Below are positions 7,542-14,786 of a DNA stretch of 36,282 nucleotides, in pieces. Position 1 is the stretch's first letter; every line of letters begins with the position of its first letter. A program made the position numbers and the translations under genes. The stretch comes from a bacterium (GTDB lineage Bacteria > Patescibacteriota > Patescibacteriia > Patescibacteriales > VMTK01), in NCBI GenBank assembly GCA_030693295.1, contig JAUYAT010000024.1:1-36282 (forward strand). Direction: 5' to 3'. The notes under the pieces were generated by a model. The model was not told the origin of the DNA. It ran no database searches and worked only from the letters and a program-made list of their open reading frames with translations.

Positions 7542-7752
7542 AAGGCACCTCCTCGGTTGCGGCTACTTTTATGGCCGTAGTTATTTTTGAGTATATATAA
7601 AGCAATATACTCAAATATACTACACCGCGAAGCAAGTTATAAATAATTGTGCTTTTCAGCACATTGGCCTCTTGTACAAAACAAAACACCGCAAAGAGGC
7701 AAAAAGAAATAAACACCCAAACCCCATAATTTTTTAATATCTCTTTCAACAT
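7522..7752 (-). CDS. Small membrane protein of 76 residues, unknown function
   Basis: The protein has two predicted membrane helices (about 11-27 and 38-57: YGVWVFISFCLFAVFCFV and a YNLLRGVVYLSILLYIYS segment), then a short polar tail. A strong Shine-Dalgarno GGGAGG lies seven bases before the ATG. A consensus promoter is found about 65 bases further upstream. It overlaps the start of the 54-residue gene, and the two form one operon. The function is not recognised. A toxin/antitoxin or small regulatory membrane protein pair is possible but unsupported. Confidence 0.7.
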   Translation of the reverse strand: MLKEILKNYGVWVFISFCLFAVFCFVQEANVLKSTIIYNLLRGVVYLSILLYIYSKITTAIKVAATEEVPYGNPGD

Positions 7753-7814
7753 TTTTATTCCTCCCTGTTTATTTTATGTTTTTTGATTCTTAAATTTAAA
7801 ATGAGCGATATTAT

Positions 7815-7843
7815 ATAATAGCATTTTTATATTTTCTTGTCAA
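7815..7843 (-). promoter_or_regulatory. Consensus sigma70 promoter of the small operon
   Basis: On the minus strand, a perfect TTGACA (7843-7838), a 17-nt spacer and TATTAT (7820-7815). It is one of the best promoters in the window. Confidence 0.85.
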
Positions 7844-7846
7844 GCG

Positions 7847-7874
7847 TGATAGGTAATGTGTGATAGGTAATGTG
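7847..7874. repeat. Tandem 14-bp direct repeat abutting the -35 box
   Basis: Two perfect adjacent copies of TGATAGGTAATGTG (7847-7860 and 7861-7874). They end three bases from the -35 hexamer, a position suited to an activator or repressor. Fourteen is also twice the 7-nt period seen elsewhere. Confidence 0.85.
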
Positions 7875-7903
7875 CGCACACATATGGCGATTTTTTAACA
7901 TTT

Positions 7904-8000
7904 TGAGAGCGTTAAATAATTCTATTCTGTCATTCCCGCGAAAGCGGGAATCCAGGAGTTGGCGCATAGAATCTGGATTCCCGCTTTCGCGGGAATGACA
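7904..8000. repeat. Long inverted repeat (ATTCCCGC family), copy 1
   Basis: Perfect 28-bp arms (7928-7955 and 7973-8000) begin TGTCATTCCCGC and end GGGAATGACA, separated by a 17-nt loop. Each arm contains its own smaller palindrome ATTCCC-N8-GGGAAT, the pattern known from neisserial dRS3 repeats. The 24 bases before the arm, starting TGAGAGCGTT, recur in front of copy 3 at 16529. Confidence 0.92.
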
Positions 8001-8064
8001 AAAGAAAAGGCAAATTTAATTATTCAACAGTTTAATATTTTGGAAAAACCGCCTGTAAACAAAT

Positions 8065-8090
8065 GCCCGACTTTAAACTGAAAGTCGGGC
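8065..8090 (-). terminator. Terminator of ppsA
   Basis: GCCCGACTTT (8065-8074) pairs perfectly with AAAGTCGGGC (8081-8090). On the minus strand it lies about 20 bases past the ppsA stop and is followed by ATTTGTTT. Confidence 0.88.
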
Positions 8091-8110
8091 CCTTGTTTTA
8101 TTTTTAATAA

Positions 8111-10483
8111 TTATTTCCCCAATCTCTCCTCTGTTTTAAGTATGTCCAGGGTTGTCTTTATAACCGTGTCCGGATTCAAGGAAATGCTGTCTATGCCGCA
8201 TTCAACCAAAAATTCGGCAAAGTCAGGATAGTCGCTCGGAGCCTGGCCGCAAATGCCAATTTTGGTTTTTGTCCTGCGCGCCACTTCAATAACATATCTG
8301 ATTAAAATTTTTACGGCTTCATTGCGCTCGTCATAAACATGGCTTACCAATGAACTGTCGCGGTCAACGCCTAAAGTTAATTGCGTCAAGTCGTTTGAGC
8401 CGATGGAAAAGCCGTCAAACAGCTCGGCGAATTGTTCGGCCAAAATCACATTGGACGGTATTTCAACCATGCAATACAGTTCAAAACCGTTCACTCCGCG
8501 CTTTAAGCCGTGTTCTTCCAAAATTTTCGTCACTTTTTTCGCTTCGTCCAAAGTGCGGCAGAAAGGAATCATAATCTTTATATTTTTCAAACCCATTTCA
8601 TCGCGCGCTTTTTTCATCGCCTTGCATTCCAATTCAAAAGCCGGCAAAAACTTTTCCGAATAAAAGCGGCTCGCCCCGCGCCAGCCGATCATCGGGTTTG
8701 ACTCTTCCGGCTCATATATTTTTCCGCCGATGAGATTGGCGTATTCATTGGTTTTAAAATCGGACAGCCGGATTATAACATCTTTCGGATAAAACGCCGC
8801 GGCGATTGTCGCCACGCCTTCAGCCAGCTTGTCTATAAAAAATTGTTTTTTATCTTTGTAGCCGATTGTAAGGCCGTCTATTTGCTTTTTTAATTTCGCA
8901 TCCCTGATTTTTCCGTAATTCAGCAAAGCCAAGGGATGGATTTTTATGGAATTATTGATAATAAATTCCAAACGGGCAAGACCGACTCCGTCATTGGGGA
9001 TAAAAGATGTTGCGAAAGCGAAATCCGGCTCGCCGATATTCATCATAATCTTTGTTTTCGGCCGCTTTAAATTTTTAATATTGGTTTTATTTATTTTGAA
9101 CGGCAATTCTCCTTCGTAAACATACCCTTCTTCACCTTCGGCGCAGCTTGCCGTAATCTTTTGCCCGGATTTTATTTTTTGGCTGCCGCTATTGGTGCCG
9201 ACAACGCAGGGAATGCCGAGCTCGCGCGACACAATCGCCGCGTGGCAAGTCCGGCCGCCTTTGTCGGTTACAATCGCCGAGGCGATTTTCATAATCGGCT
9301 CCCAGTCCGGATCTGTCATGGTCGTCACTAAAACTTGCCCGGGCTTAAACTTGCTTATATCTTTAACTTCTATTATTTTATTAACGATTCCCGCGCCAAT
9401 CCTGCTACCTACGCTTTGGCCGATTGCGATTACCTTGCCTCTTTTTTCCAGCTTGTATTCTTCCAAGACATTATGGTCCCTGACGCTGTGGATTGTTTCC
9501 GGCCGGGCCTGAATTATGTAAAGCTCTTTTTCCTTTCCGTCCAATGCCCATTCAATATCCATCTGCCTGCCGTAATGCTTTTCTATTATCATCCCCCACT
9601 CGGCCAATTTCACGACTTGCTCGTCCGTGATTGATTGCTTTTGCTGGTCCGCCAAGCTTACATTTACGTCGCGCACCGGTTTTTGCGGATTACTGCTGTA
9701 AATCATTCTTAATTTCTTGCTGCCGAGCTTGCGCGAAATAATGGCTTTAGTCGGCTTGAATACTTTGAATTCATCAGGATTGACTTTGCCCTGCACTATG
9801 TTTTCCCCCAAGCCGTAAATGGAATTGATTAAAACCGAATTGGCAAAGCCGGATTCCGTGTCAATCGTGAACATCACGCCCGAGGCGGCCAAATCGCTCC
9901 TAATCATTTTTTGCACGCCAACCGATAAAGCGATTTTAAAATGGTCAAAGCCTTTATCCACTCTGTAAGAAATGGCGCGATTAGTGAAGAGCGAGGCCAC
10001 GCATTTTTTAACCGCGATTAAAAGCTCTTTCTCTCCCTTGATGTTTAAAAATGTTTCCTGCTGGCCGGCGAATGAAGCATCCGGCAAATCTTCGGCCGTG
10101 GCCGATGACCTTACCGCCACATCAACGGCGCTTGCCTTATACTCATTTGATAAAGTTTTGTAAGCTTTTCTTATTTCCTCGTTTAAATCTTCGGGAAATT
10201 CGGCTTTTAAAACTGCCTGCCTTGCCAAAGCGCCGCGCTTCATCAAGTCTTTCACATTATGAGTGTTCAGCCCTTCAAGAATTTTTCTTATTTTTTCTTT
10301 GGTTCCGGTCTTGTCCATAAAATAATCATAAGCTGACGCTGTTGTCGCAAAACCGTTAGGAACGCGCACATTTTCGCTTGCCAGATTGCGGTACATTTCG
10401 CCCAAAGAAGCGTTTTTCCCCCCTACGGTTGGAACATCTTTAATTCCAAGTTCATTGAAAAATTTAATAAAATTGTTAGACAT
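8111..10483 (-). CDS. ppsA: Phosphoenolpyruvate synthase (pyruvate, water dikinase)
   Basis: This cytoplasmic enzyme makes PEP from pyruvate with ATP, giving AMP and phosphate, and allows gluconeogenesis. The 790-residue length matches the family. The N-terminal ATP-grasp domain shows GGKNASLGEM (21-30) and DVAVRSSATAEDLPDASFAGQ (121-141). The swivelling domain has the catalytic His in GGRTCHAAIVSRELG (His414). The C-terminal barrel has the PEP-binding regions, with IMIPFCRTLDEAKK, GSNDLTQLTLGVDRD and CGQAPSDYP near the end. The gene has its own terminator. An unusual 9-nt inverted array lies upstream, between it and the membrane protein gene. Confidence 0.95.
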   Translation of the reverse strand: MSNNFIKFFNELGIKDVPTVGGKNASLGEMYRNLASENVRVPNGFATTASAYDYFMDKTGTKEKIRKILEGLNTHNVKDLMKRGALARQAVLKAEFPEDLNEEIRKAYKTLSNEYKASAVDVAVRSSATAEDLPDASFAGQQETFLNIKGEKELLIAVKKCVASLFTNRAISYRVDKGFDHFKIALSVGVQKMIRSDLAASGVMFTIDTESGFANSVLINSIYGLGENIVQGKVNPDEFKVFKPTKAIISRKLGSKKLRMIYSSNPQKPVRDVNVSLADQQKQSITDEQVVKLAEWGMIIEKHYGRQMDIEWALDGKEKELYIIQARPETIHSVRDHNVLEEYKLEKRGKVIAIGQSVGSRIGAGIVNKIIEVKDISKFKPGQVLVTTMTDPDWEPIMKIASAIVTDKGGRTCHAAIVSRELGIPCVVGTNSGSQKIKSGQKITASCAEGEEGYVYEGELPFKINKTNIKNLKRPKTKIMMNIGEPDFAFATSFIPNDGVGLARLEFIINNSIKIHPLALLNYGKIRDAKLKKQIDGLTIGYKDKKQFFIDKLAEGVATIAAAFYPKDVIIRLSDFKTNEYANLIGGKIYEPEESNPMIGWRGASRFYSEKFLPAFELECKAMKKARDEMGLKNIKIMIPFCRTLDEAKKVTKILEEHGLKRGVNGFELYCMVEIPSNVILAEQFAELFDGFSIGSNDLTQLTLGVDRDSSLVSHVYDERNEAVKILIRYVIEVARRTKTKIGICGQAPSDYPDFAEFLVECGIDSISLNPDTVIKTTLDILKTEERLGK

Positions 10484-10493
10484 AAATAATTTT

Positions 10494-10587
10494 AGGATTA
10501 TTAAGATTATTAGGATTCTTAAGATATTTAGGATGTGCTTTTTATTATCTTAAACATCTTAACGGTCCTAAACATCTTAAATATCCT
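10494..10587. repeat. Nonamer tandem arrays in inverted arrangement
   Basis: The left arm (10494-10534) is a run of 9-nt units such as AGGATTATT, AAGATTATT, AGGATTCTT and AAGATATTT. The right arm (10547-10587) is the complementary run ATCTTAAAC, ATCTTAACG, GTCCTAAAC, ATCTTAAAT and ATCCT. The arms are separated by 12 nt and form an imperfect 41-bp stem. It lies in the leader of ppsA. Confidence 0.85.
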
Positions 10588-10597
10588 ATATAATAAT

Positions 10598-10954
10598 TCA
10601 TAAATTTATCTTTTTGCTCCAATTATAAATATAAGGTATTTTCCACCACTCGCCGTTCAAGACCTTGATTATTCCCATAACCGCGATAACGATCAACGCG
10701 AGCATTAAAAGCTGTCCGATAATCGGGAACCACATCACCAAGCCAACGATTATTTCAATAATAAAAAGCACCAAACCCTGCTTGGCGTGGAATTGGGCGA
10801 ATTTTGAATCGCGCTTGCCCAATAAAGGCACTAAAAATAAAATCCAGACATAAGACAAAGCCGCGATTGTTTTATTGGCTTCAATGTCTTTATCCGCCGC
10901 AGCATTGGCGGAGGAGGAAGGGTCTTTTTGTGTTGTTGTTTTTTTGTCGGTCAT
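10598..10954 (-). CDS. DUF4870/Tic20-like small membrane protein
   Basis: A 118-residue protein with a polar, low-complexity N-terminus (about 1-26) and three or four hydrophobic segments. The segment KRDSKFAQFHAKQGLVLFIIE is the conserved core of the DUF4870/Tic20-like family, after the first helix TIAALSYVWILFLVPLLG. Two more helices follow (IVGLVMWFPIIGQL and LALIVIAVMGIIKVLNG). Function is unknown in bacteria. It is upstream of ppsA on the same strand, but the repeat array separates them. Confidence 0.8.
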   Translation of the reverse strand: MTDKKTTTQKDPSSSANAAADKDIEANKTIAALSYVWILFLVPLLGKRDSKFAQFHAKQGLVLFIIEIIVGLVMWFPIIGQLLMLALIVIAVMGIIKVLNGEWWKIPYIYNWSKKINL

Positions 10955-11021
10955 AAAATTGATTTTAAAAAATTATTATTATTGATTAATTAACTGGTTT
11001 TGGCGGCTGACATAGTGTTAT

Positions 11022-11042
11022 ATGTTTCATGTTTCATGTTTC
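11022..11042 (+). repeat. ATGTTTC heptamer array
   Basis: Three perfect ATGTTTC units lie between the DUF4870-like gene and tRNA-Leu. The unit is the reverse complement of GAAACAT found in lgt. Confidence 0.9.
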
Positions 11043-11069
11043 ATTTATATAATACCACATTTTTTGCTA

Positions 11070-11087
11070 TAATAAAAATAGTTGACA
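11070..11087 (+). promoter_or_regulatory. Promoter elements upstream of tRNA-Leu
   Basis: A perfect TATAAT is at 11070-11075 and a perfect TTGACA at 11082-11087, but they are not in the right order for one promoter. TTGACA would pair with a weak AAAGAT 17 nt later. TATAAT would pair with a weak TTATAT upstream. One of these probably serves tRNA-Leu. Confidence 0.35.
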
Positions 11088-11122
11088 GATTATTCAATTT
11101 AAGCAAAGATTTAAAAATAAAA

Positions 11123-11207
11123 GCGGGCGTGGTGAAATTGGCATACACGCATGCCTTAGGAGCATGTGGAGCAATCCGTGAGAGTTCGAGTCTCTCCGCC
11201 CGCACCA
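11123..11207 (+). tRNA. tRNA-Leu (anticodon TAG), CCA encoded
   Basis: The acceptor stem is GCGGGCG/CGCCCGC. The anticodon stem CATGC/GCATG encloses loop CTTAGGA with anticodon TAG. A long variable arm marks a class II tRNA, and the T-arm is GAGAG-TTCGAGT-CTCTC. Unlike the three tRNAs at the left end, the 3' CCA (11205-11207) is encoded. Confidence 0.95.
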
Positions 11208-11265
11208 GTAAGGAAAAGAAATTTTGATGTTCAGCATCGTTTTTGGCGGGAAATTGTTATTTTAT

Positions 11266-11736
11266 ATGCCATTAAAAGATAGATTTAAAAAATTGTTTTC
11301 TAAAAAGCGCCATATAGCGACTTTGCTTGCCGTGGCACATGCCAATCCAAAGCTGCGTTTTATATCAAAATTTATAAGAATAAAGTATATCGTAGTTGGA
11401 ATTATCGGCATTTTGGTTTTTGTTCCTGTTTCTTCTATGGTTTTTAACATCTATTATCAATACGGCTTGCGAATGAGCGAGAGGGGCTTGATACGGCGCT
11501 TTAACAACGGTGATCTTCCCATGCCCGCGCCAACTATTTTTTCATGGCAGGATGCGCTTGGAATTTTATACAGCGGCCAAGTAATAAAAGTTTCTCAGTC
11601 TCACAATCTTGATGTAGAATTCGTATTAAGAAACGGCAACATTATTAACACTAAAGAGCCGTACATAGATGAAATATTTAAAGAGATGAAAAAATGTGGG
11701 AGAATGTGTAATAACATAACCCCTGCGACGGAATAA
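11266..11736 (+). CDS. Membrane-anchored protein with extracytoplasmic C-terminal domain, unknown
   Basis: The start is taken as ATG 11266 (MPLKDRFKKLF); an in-frame ATG at 11227 is possible. The 156-residue product has a basic N-terminus, one membrane helix (about 40-58: IVVGIIGILVFVPVSSMVF), then about 95 residues that should lie outside. The outer part contains SGQVIKVSQSHNLDVEF, LRNGNIINTKEPYIDEIFKEM and a CGRMC pair near the end. I do not recognise a named family; it looks like a small beta-rich domain. The gene follows tRNA-Leu by about 60 bases. Confidence 0.75.
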   Translation: MPLKDRFKKLFSKKRHIATLLAVAHANPKLRFISKFIRIKYIVVGIIGILVFVPVSSMVFNIYYQYGLRMSERGLIRRFNNGDLPMPAPTIFSWQDALGILYSGQVIKVSQSHNLDVEFVLRNGNIINTKEPYIDEIFKEMKKCGRMCNNITPATE

Positions 11737-11963
11737 AATATAGCCATAACATTATAGCGAGGCGAGCACAAAAAAGAAAAAAATTAAATTCAATTGCCGC
11801 CAAAGAAAAATTGGAAATTATCAGCGGTGCGGCTCCGCAGAAAACCGTCAAAGATCCCGGAAAAACAATCGGCGCGAACCATATTTTAATTTTTGGGAAA
11901 ATTTTTTTTTCATAATGATTTAATGATAAGCATTTATAGAAATTTCTATTTTTAGTGTTGGGG
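11737..11963. other. Gap with an open frame but no start codon
   Basis: No complete gene is visible. One plus-strand frame from about 11760 to 11915 stays open and reads sensibly (for instance SIAAKEKLEIISGAAPQK), ending at a TAA. It lacks an ATG, GTG or TTG at its beginning. It may be a gene remnant or chance. Confidence 0.35.
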
Positions 11964-11992
11964 TTGACTTAGCTTTTCCGTACTGATAATAT
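11964..11992 (+). promoter_or_regulatory. Promoter of the 12072 gene
   Basis: TTGACT (11964-11969), a 17-nt spacer and TAATAT (11987-11992). This leaves a leader of about 70 nt before the ATG at 12072. Confidence 0.7.
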
Positions 11993-12071
11993 TGCAAATA
12001 GTACAAATTACTTGGTAATCCCTGCCGCGAGGGTGTCGTGGCGAACGCACATTGACAAAAGGAGGTCAGTC

Positions 12072-12710
12072 ATGAAAAAGAGCAGTGATGAGTACGAGAA
12101 TGTCCCGACCGCGATTGATGGGGTGGAGCTTCGGGTGGTAAGAGATACTCGCCCCGATATCCCGGTCGAGATCATCCAGTTGTTTCTTAATATCGCCCGA
12201 AGCTATGTGGGCAACAAAGAAGCGATTGACCTGAATACCGCGGAGAACAAGGGCCTTAAAGAGAGGATCCTCAAGTATGTGAAATCCATGCCTGGGTTCA
12301 GGGGAATCAGCTCAGTCTCTGATGATTTCATGCTCCTGGCGGTAAAGAAGGAAGATGTCACTTGGGATACGGATTTTCTCAAGGCTTCCCTCGGCACAGC
12401 CTATCAGGCGCTCGTGGCTGAAGAATTCGTGGCCACGGTCACTATTCCGCCGGGATTGATCTCGGAGGAAAAACTCTGCGAGGGCCTTGAACGGCTTTTG
12501 AAGGAGATTGGCGTCCCTCTTGCCGACATCCCGAAGCTCCTCGCAACCGAGACCACGCTCCGCATCGATACCGAGAAGCTCGATGAGCTCGTCGAGGCCA
12601 AGCGCGTGAAGCTTCTGCCGGGCACAAAGGATGTAGAGGAAAAGTGGGCGATCAATGTCGATCCACTCAAATTGCCTCAAAAGAGGAAAGTAGGAAAGAA
12701 GAAGGGGTGA
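12072..12710 (+). CDS. Hypothetical protein of 212 residues with foreign-looking composition
   Basis: The start at ATG 12072 is chosen because a full Shine-Dalgarno (AAAGGAGGT) lies six bases upstream. The frame stays open further upstream but with no such support. The product is soluble, starts MKKSSDEYENVPTAIDGVEL and ends in a Lys-rich tail (KRKVGKKKG). It is mixed alpha/beta and shows no motif I recognise. GC content and codon choice (many CTC, ATC, GAG, AAG) differ clearly from its neighbours. With its own promoter, strong ribosome site and terminator it forms a self-contained unit, suggesting recent transfer. Confidence 0.78.
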   Translation: MKKSSDEYENVPTAIDGVELRVVRDTRPDIPVEIIQLFLNIARSYVGNKEAIDLNTAENKGLKERILKYVKSMPGFRGISSVSDDFMLLAVKKEDVTWDTDFLKASLGTAYQALVAEEFVATVTIPPGLISEEKLCEGLERLLKEIGVPLADIPKLLATETTLRIDTEKLDELVEAKRVKLLPGTKDVEEKWAINVDPLKLPQKRKVGKKKG

Positions 12711-12754
12711 TCAGCGAGCGTGGCAAGCTAACCTCTGTGCTCACTTCTTATTTC

Positions 12755-12789
12755 GGGCCCTTGTGGGAAAACTCACTTGGGCCTTTTTT
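12755..12789 (+). terminator. Terminator of the 12072 gene
   Basis: GGCCC-TT-GTG pairs with CAC-TT-GGGCC across a small symmetric internal loop and is followed by TTTTTT. Confidence 0.8.
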
Positions 12790-12803
12790 AAAATAATTTG
12801 CCG

Positions 12804-12880
12804 CCCCCGTAAAAATTTGCTAAAGCAAATTCACGGGGCAGGCCCTCCAAGTGCGGGCAGGCCCTCCAAAGGCGGGCAAG
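12804..12880. repeat. GC hairpin plus tandem 19-bp repeat
   Basis: A hairpin CCCCGT...ACGGGG closes on AATTTGC/GCAAATT (12804-12838). It is followed by two 19-bp units beginning GCAGGCCCTCCAA (12838-12856 and 12857-12875, 17 of 19 identical) and a partial third. It is noncoding, and the GGGGCAGGC string matches the end of the GC element found in polA and lgt. Confidence 0.75.
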
Positions 12881-12938
12881 CAAACCACGGTAATAAAAAC
12901 TTTGTTTTAACTACGGGGTAGCTGATAACTCTTGCGAT

Positions 12939-12990
12939 AAACTTTATAAAGTTTCCTAATTTTGACAAACTTTATAAAGTTTGATAATAT
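12939..12990 (+). promoter_or_regulatory. Promoter with twin palindromic operators for the HTH-Fic gene
   Basis: TTGACA (12962-12967), a 17-nt spacer and TAATAT (12985-12990) form a near-consensus promoter. The perfect palindrome AAACTTTATAAAGTTT occurs twice, at 12939-12954 and 12967-12982. The second fills the spacer and extends to 18 bp. The centres are 28 bp apart. The layout predicts repression by a dimeric HTH protein, most simply the gene's own product. Confidence 0.85.
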
Positions 12991-12998
12991 GCCCGTAT

Positions 12999-13931
12999 AT
13001 GACTATTCAAGAAAAACTGCAAATTATCAAACAAACGACCGGCCTGACCCAGACTAAATTGGCCGAACGTTTAGGCGTGTCTTTTGCCGCTTTCAACAGT
13101 TGGTGGACCGGCAAATCCTCTCCTCGGCCGAAAATGCTCTCCGTTATTGACGAGCTGTTTTTAGAAGCGACCGGACAGAAAATAATTCCCGCTGAACAGC
13201 TTACCGCCAAAAAGCAGGCGCTGGCTAAAAAATCCCGAAAATATAAAAGCGTTATCGCTAAAATATTGAACAACCCGGACATCCGCGACACATTTCTGCT
13301 GAAGCTTACTTATCACAGCAATCGCATTGAAGGCAGCGCCTTGACTGAGCCGGACACAGCGGCTATTCTCTTTGATAACGCCGCTTTGCCGAATAAAAGT
13401 TTAACCGAGCATCTTGAAGCCAAAAACCACCAAACCGCCTTAAATTATCTTTTTAATCATATCGCCGGCAAAGGCGGTATTGACGAGGAATTAGTTTTAA
13501 AGCTTCATGGAATTTTAATGAACGGCATCAGATCCGATGCCGGAGCATACCGCAATCACGCTGTTAGAATTCTCGGCGTGAATTTGCCGACTGCCAATTT
13601 TATGAAGGTCCCGGATTTAATCCCCGCCATCATCAGCGAAGCGGCCCAAAAAACCGATGATATTATTGCCTTATCGGCTTCATTTCATAGCCGTTTTGAG
13701 CAAGTCCATCCATTTTCTGACGGCAACGGCCGCGTTGGCCGGATTTTAATGTGCGCTATGCTTTTAAAGGCCAACGTGGCGCCGGCTATCATAAGGCAGG
13801 AGGAGAAACGGCTCTATAATACCTATCTCTACAAGGCCCAGACTAAAAACGACCACAGCCAGCTTGAGGATCTCCTATGCGGCGCGGTGATGGACGGCTT
13901 CAAGGTTCTGGAGCGGGTTGATATTAAATAA
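12999..13931 (+). CDS. HTH-Fic fusion protein (AMPylation-type Fic domain)
   Basis: The 310-residue product starts MTIQEKLQII at ATG 12999. An N-terminal XRE-type helix-turn-helix (about 1-55, LTQTKLAERLGVSFAAFNSW) precedes a Fic domain. The Fic core HPFSDGNGRVGR (237-248) is a perfect match to HPFx[DE]GNGRxxR, so nucleotide transfer (usually AMP) to a protein hydroxyl is expected. The inhibitory helix motif SNRIEG (107-112) fits the [S/T]xxxE[G/N] rule, placing this in the class with an N-terminal autoinhibitory segment. The target is unknown. Only about eight bases separate the -10 box from the ATG, so the mRNA is probably leaderless. The operator pair suggests self-regulation. Confidence 0.9.
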   Translation: MTIQEKLQIIKQTTGLTQTKLAERLGVSFAAFNSWWTGKSSPRPKMLSVIDELFLEATGQKIIPAEQLTAKKQALAKKSRKYKSVIAKILNNPDIRDTFLLKLTYHSNRIEGSALTEPDTAAILFDNAALPNKSLTEHLEAKNHQTALNYLFNHIAGKGGIDEELVLKLHGILMNGIRSDAGAYRNHAVRILGVNLPTANFMKVPDLIPAIISEAAQKTDDIIALSASFHSRFEQVHPFSDGNGRVGRILMCAMLLKANVAPAIIRQEEKRLYNTYLYKAQTKNDHSQLEDLLCGAVMDGFKVLERVDIK

Positions 13932-13987
13932 AGTTGATACAATAAAATCAGCGAAAATTCGCGAGATAATTTTTTACGGCACTCATT

Positions 13988-14782
13988 ATGCGGAACAATA
14001 AAACATACATTATTTCCCTGGGCGGCTCATTGATCGCGCCGCCGGCCGGCATTGACCCCGTTAGAAACATAGCCCATCCCGCCTCGTTAAAGAAATTTTC
14101 TCTAACAAGGCCTGCACGGGTTTCTAACGGGGTTGACTGGAAATTTTTAAAAAAATTCAGGGAGGTTATAATCAATGAAATTAAAAATGGCAGGCGGTTT
14201 GTGATCGTGGCGGGCGGCGGGTGGACCTGCCGTCTTTATCAAAACGCCGCTAGTAAAGTCGTGAAACTTACCGACGATGATAAGGACTGGCTCGGCGTGC
14301 ACAGCACCCGCCTGAACGCGCATTTGATTAAAACAATTTTCCGCGACTGCGCCCATCCGCGCGTCAATAAAAACCCGATGACCAAAGCGGATTTAGAAAC
14401 GCATTTTGCCAAAGGCGAAAAAATCATGGTGGCGGCCGGCTGGCGGCCCGGCTGGTCAACCGATTATGTGGCGGTTATTTTGGCCGAACGGCTCGGCGCC
14501 AAAACGATTATCAATTTATCCAACATTGATTATGTTTATGATAAAGACCCAAAAAAATATAAAAACGGGAAAAAAATAAAAAATATAAATTGGAAAAATT
14601 TCAGGAAATTGGTTGGAAATAAATGGGATCCCGGGCTTAACGCGCCTTTTGATCCTGTCGCTTCGCGCAAAGCGGAAGAGGCGAAGCTTGAAGTAATGAT
14701 TATGAACGGCAAAAAATTAAATAATTTAAAAAATTATTTAGAAGGCAAAGATTGGAAAGGCACGATAATAAATACTGATTAA
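13988..14782 (+). CDS. pyrH: UMP kinase-like amino acid kinase family protein (archaeal style)
   Basis: The 264-residue protein has the amino acid kinase fold: IISLGGSLIAPPAGID at the start, FVIVAGGGWTCRLYQ, then STDYVAVILAERLGAKTIINLSNIDYVYDKDP, which matches archaeal-type UMP kinases. It would phosphorylate UMP to UDP in pyrimidine nucleotide synthesis. Residues 24-50 are an insertion encoded by an 81-bp inverted-repeat element. Without it GID would run straight into WKFLKKFREV, the usual family spacing. The frame is kept and the residues at the junction are doubled (GID/GVD). rlmN follows four bases downstream, so they probably share a transcript. Confidence 0.85.
   Translation: MRNNKTYIISLGGSLIAPPAGIDPVRNIAHPASLKKFSLTRPARVSNGVDWKFLKKFREVIINEIKNGRRFVIVAGGGWTCRLYQNAASKVVKLTDDDKDWLGVHSTRLNAHLIKTIFRDCAHPRVNKNPMTKADLETHFAKGEKIMVAAGWRPGWSTDYVAVILAERLGAKTIINLSNIDYVYDKDPKKYKNGKKIKNINWKNFRKLVGNKWDPGLNAPFDPVASRKAEEAKLEVMIMNGKKLNNLKNYLEGKDWKGTIINTD
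14051..14137. repeat. 81-bp inverted-repeat element in frame inside pyrH
   Basis: The outer arms ACCCCGTTAGAAAC (14055-14068) and GTTTCTAACGGGGT (14120-14133) are perfectly complementary. An inner hairpin, GCCT-CGTTAAAGAAA against TTTCTCTAAC-AAGGC (13 of 15), lies between them. ATTGAC at 14051 and GTTGAC at 14132 look like a short target duplication. The 81-bp spacing is exactly 27 codons. Confidence 0.88.
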
Positions 14783-14786
14783 TTTT

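Noticed and set aside
11000-11227. Small frame covering tRNA-Leu
   Set aside because: It is the tRNA gene plus a heptamer array read as protein.
1427-12880. Possible CRISPR array from the short tandem repeats
   Set aside because: The units are 7, 9, 14 or 19 nt with no spacers of regular length, and no cas genes are present.
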